A stretch of DNA of 13,954 nt, taken from the NCBI GenBank assembly GCA_964532965.1, contig CAZHJE010000019.1:1-13954 (forward strand), written 5' to 3'. This document shows, one piece after another, positions 13,445 to 13,954 of this stretch (the stretch's first letter is position 1; each line of letters starts with the position of its first letter). The stretch comes from CAZHJE01 sp964532965. GTDB lineage: Bacteria > Patescibacteriota > WWE3 > UBA101185 > UBA10185. The position numbers were made by a program, and so were the translations under genes. The notes below the pieces were generated by a model. It was not told where the DNA came from, ran no database searches, and was given only the letters and a program-made list of their open reading frames with translations.

Positions 13445-13473
13445 AGAGTACCAAAATTAAACAAAAAGTTCAA
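13445..13473 (-). promoter_or_regulatory. Possible rplS promoter (extended -10)
   Basis: TTGAAC (13473-13468), 17 bp, then TACTCT (13450-13445) preceded by TGG. The -10 hexamer is poor (three of six) but the extended TG motif and spacing are good, and the box ends 8 nt before the ATG. The -35 box starts 3 bp after the clpC stop. Confidence 0.35.
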
Positions 13474-13476
13474 GGA

Positions 13477-13954
13477 TTAAACTTTAACCGCTGAACTAAC
13501 CTTAACCTCTATACTCTCACCTTTCATAGAAATCCTAACAGTATCATTAGGTTTTATCTCACCGGATATTATAGCATCAGAAAGCTTATTGTCTATTTCT
13601 TTTTGTATAACTCTTCTTAAAGGCCTTGCCCCATATTCATTATCGTACCCTACGGTAACTAAATGATCTTTAACAGTATCATCTATACTAAGAGAAATTT
13701 CTTGATCATTCATAAGCTTGATGGTCTTATTAAGTACTCTATTAGCTATATCTCTAATATCAGCTCGCGTTAAACTTGTAAATACAACTATTTCATCAAT
13801 CCTATTTAAAAACTCAGGTCTAAAAGTATCTTTTAATGCTGTTTGTACTTTTTGCTCAAAATCAGACATTTTGCCAATCTCACCATTCACATTTGTTTCA
13901 TTTTTTTCTTCAGTCTTATTCTTTTTTGAACCAAACCCTATATCAGATCTTCTT
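13477..13954 (-). CDS. clpC: ClpC-type AAA+ unfoldase, C-terminal part (runs off the window)
   Basis: The last 158 codons of an Hsp100/Clp ATPase that unfolds proteins for ClpP or for remodelling. The frame is open to the window edge, so the gene continues beyond 13954; an apparent start at 13890 is an internal GTG. Visible: RRSDIGFGSK followed by a Lys/Glu/Asn-rich stretch, then KDTFRPEFLNRIDEIVVF (arginine-finger region of the second AAA+ domain), GYDNEYGARPLRRVIQKEID (sensor 2 Arg) and the D2 small domain. The IGFG segment and IDEIVVF favour ClpC over ClpB, though with only this part ClpB or another class I Clp cannot be ruled out. It is followed by rplS and tRNA-Lys in the same direction. 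Confidence 0.9.
   Translation of the reverse strand, partial: RRSDIGFGSKKNKTEEKNETNVNGEIGKMSDFEQKVQTALKDTFRPEFLNRIDEIVVFTSLTRADIRDIANRVLNKTIKLMNDQEISLSIDDTVKDHLVTVGYDNEYGARPLRRVIQKEIDNKLSDAIISGEIKPNDTVRISMKGESIEVKVSSAVKV

Noticed and set aside
13437..13454. TTG start adding 6 residues to L19
   Set aside because: The ATG at 13436 gives a normal L19 and the extra codons cover the predicted -10 region.
13477..13890. A separate small 137-residue Clp-like gene starting at 13890
   Set aside because: The apparent start is an internal GTG. The frame stays open to the window end and encodes more ClpC-like sequence.
1..13954. UGA recoding (Gly or Trp), as in some candidate-phylum bacteria
   Set aside because: Complete genes are explained by the standard bacterial code, Trp is encoded by TGG, and the RIO interruption is at TAA. 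Absence of TGA stops in so few AT-rich genes is not informative.
1..13954. CRISPR array, IS element or integrase
   Set aside because: No regularly spaced repeats were seen, and no transposase or recombinase motif appears in any reading frame I examined. The only long exact repeat is the 32-bp pair.

Overview
The window is AT-rich bacterial DNA. The bacterial markers are ribosomal protein bL19, the C-terminal part of a ClpC-type unfoldase, a PAS-histidine kinase and a tRNA-Lys with an encoded CCA end. Compact genes, short gaps, no convincing Shine-Dalgarno sites, many degradative and salvage enzymes, an RIO1-type kinase and a secreted excalibur-tailed nuclease suggest a reduced, scavenging bacterium of the Candidate Phyla Radiation (Patescibacteria) kind. 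That placement is inference; there is no marker here for a firm assignment. All complete genes end in TAA or TAG and the standard bacterial code explains them. A run of exactly 100 N at 7334-7433 is a scaffold join, so linkage across it is not proven.

Layout. 11-1803 (+): thymidylate kinase, then a soluble PAS-histidine kinase. 1815-6420: a peptide-utilisation block. One M20 dipeptidase-like gene reads leftward; from a shared divergent promoter region an M29 aminopeptidase, a second M20 peptidase and a ZIP metal transporter read rightward as a tight operon. 6421-7332 (-): a possible 22-residue membrane peptide and an RIO1-type kinase split in two by an 80-nt segment. 7434-9474 (-): a cupin (cut by the gap), an HExxH metallopeptidase and a membrane-anchored or secreted thermonuclease. 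9550-10557 (+): galE. 10612-12762 (-): a 716-residue divergent PLP-fold protein. 12942-13954 (-): tRNA-Lys, rplS and the clpC 3' part, transcribed in the order clpC, rplS, tRNA.

How the genes fit together: three peptidases that need two divalent metals sit with a divalent-metal importer, which suggests peptides are cut to amino acids in a zinc- or manganese-dependent way. The exported nuclease and thymidylate kinase would suit nucleic-acid scavenging.

The points most worth following are: (1) the RIO kinase, where removing exactly 80 nt between two ACA codons restores one normal-length open frame, and the 80 nt folds into hairpins, one with a GGAA tetraloop; (2) the 716-residue protein, which keeps the key landmarks of the Cys/Met-metabolism PLP fold inside large unknown extensions; (3) a perfect 32-bp direct repeat that flanks this protein's gene, one copy being the 3' end of galE and the other lying beside tRNA-Lys, as expected for a 2.36-kb insertion that left galE intact; (4) near-consensus -10 boxes only 6-8 nt before the start codon at six genes, predicting widespread leaderless mRNAs.
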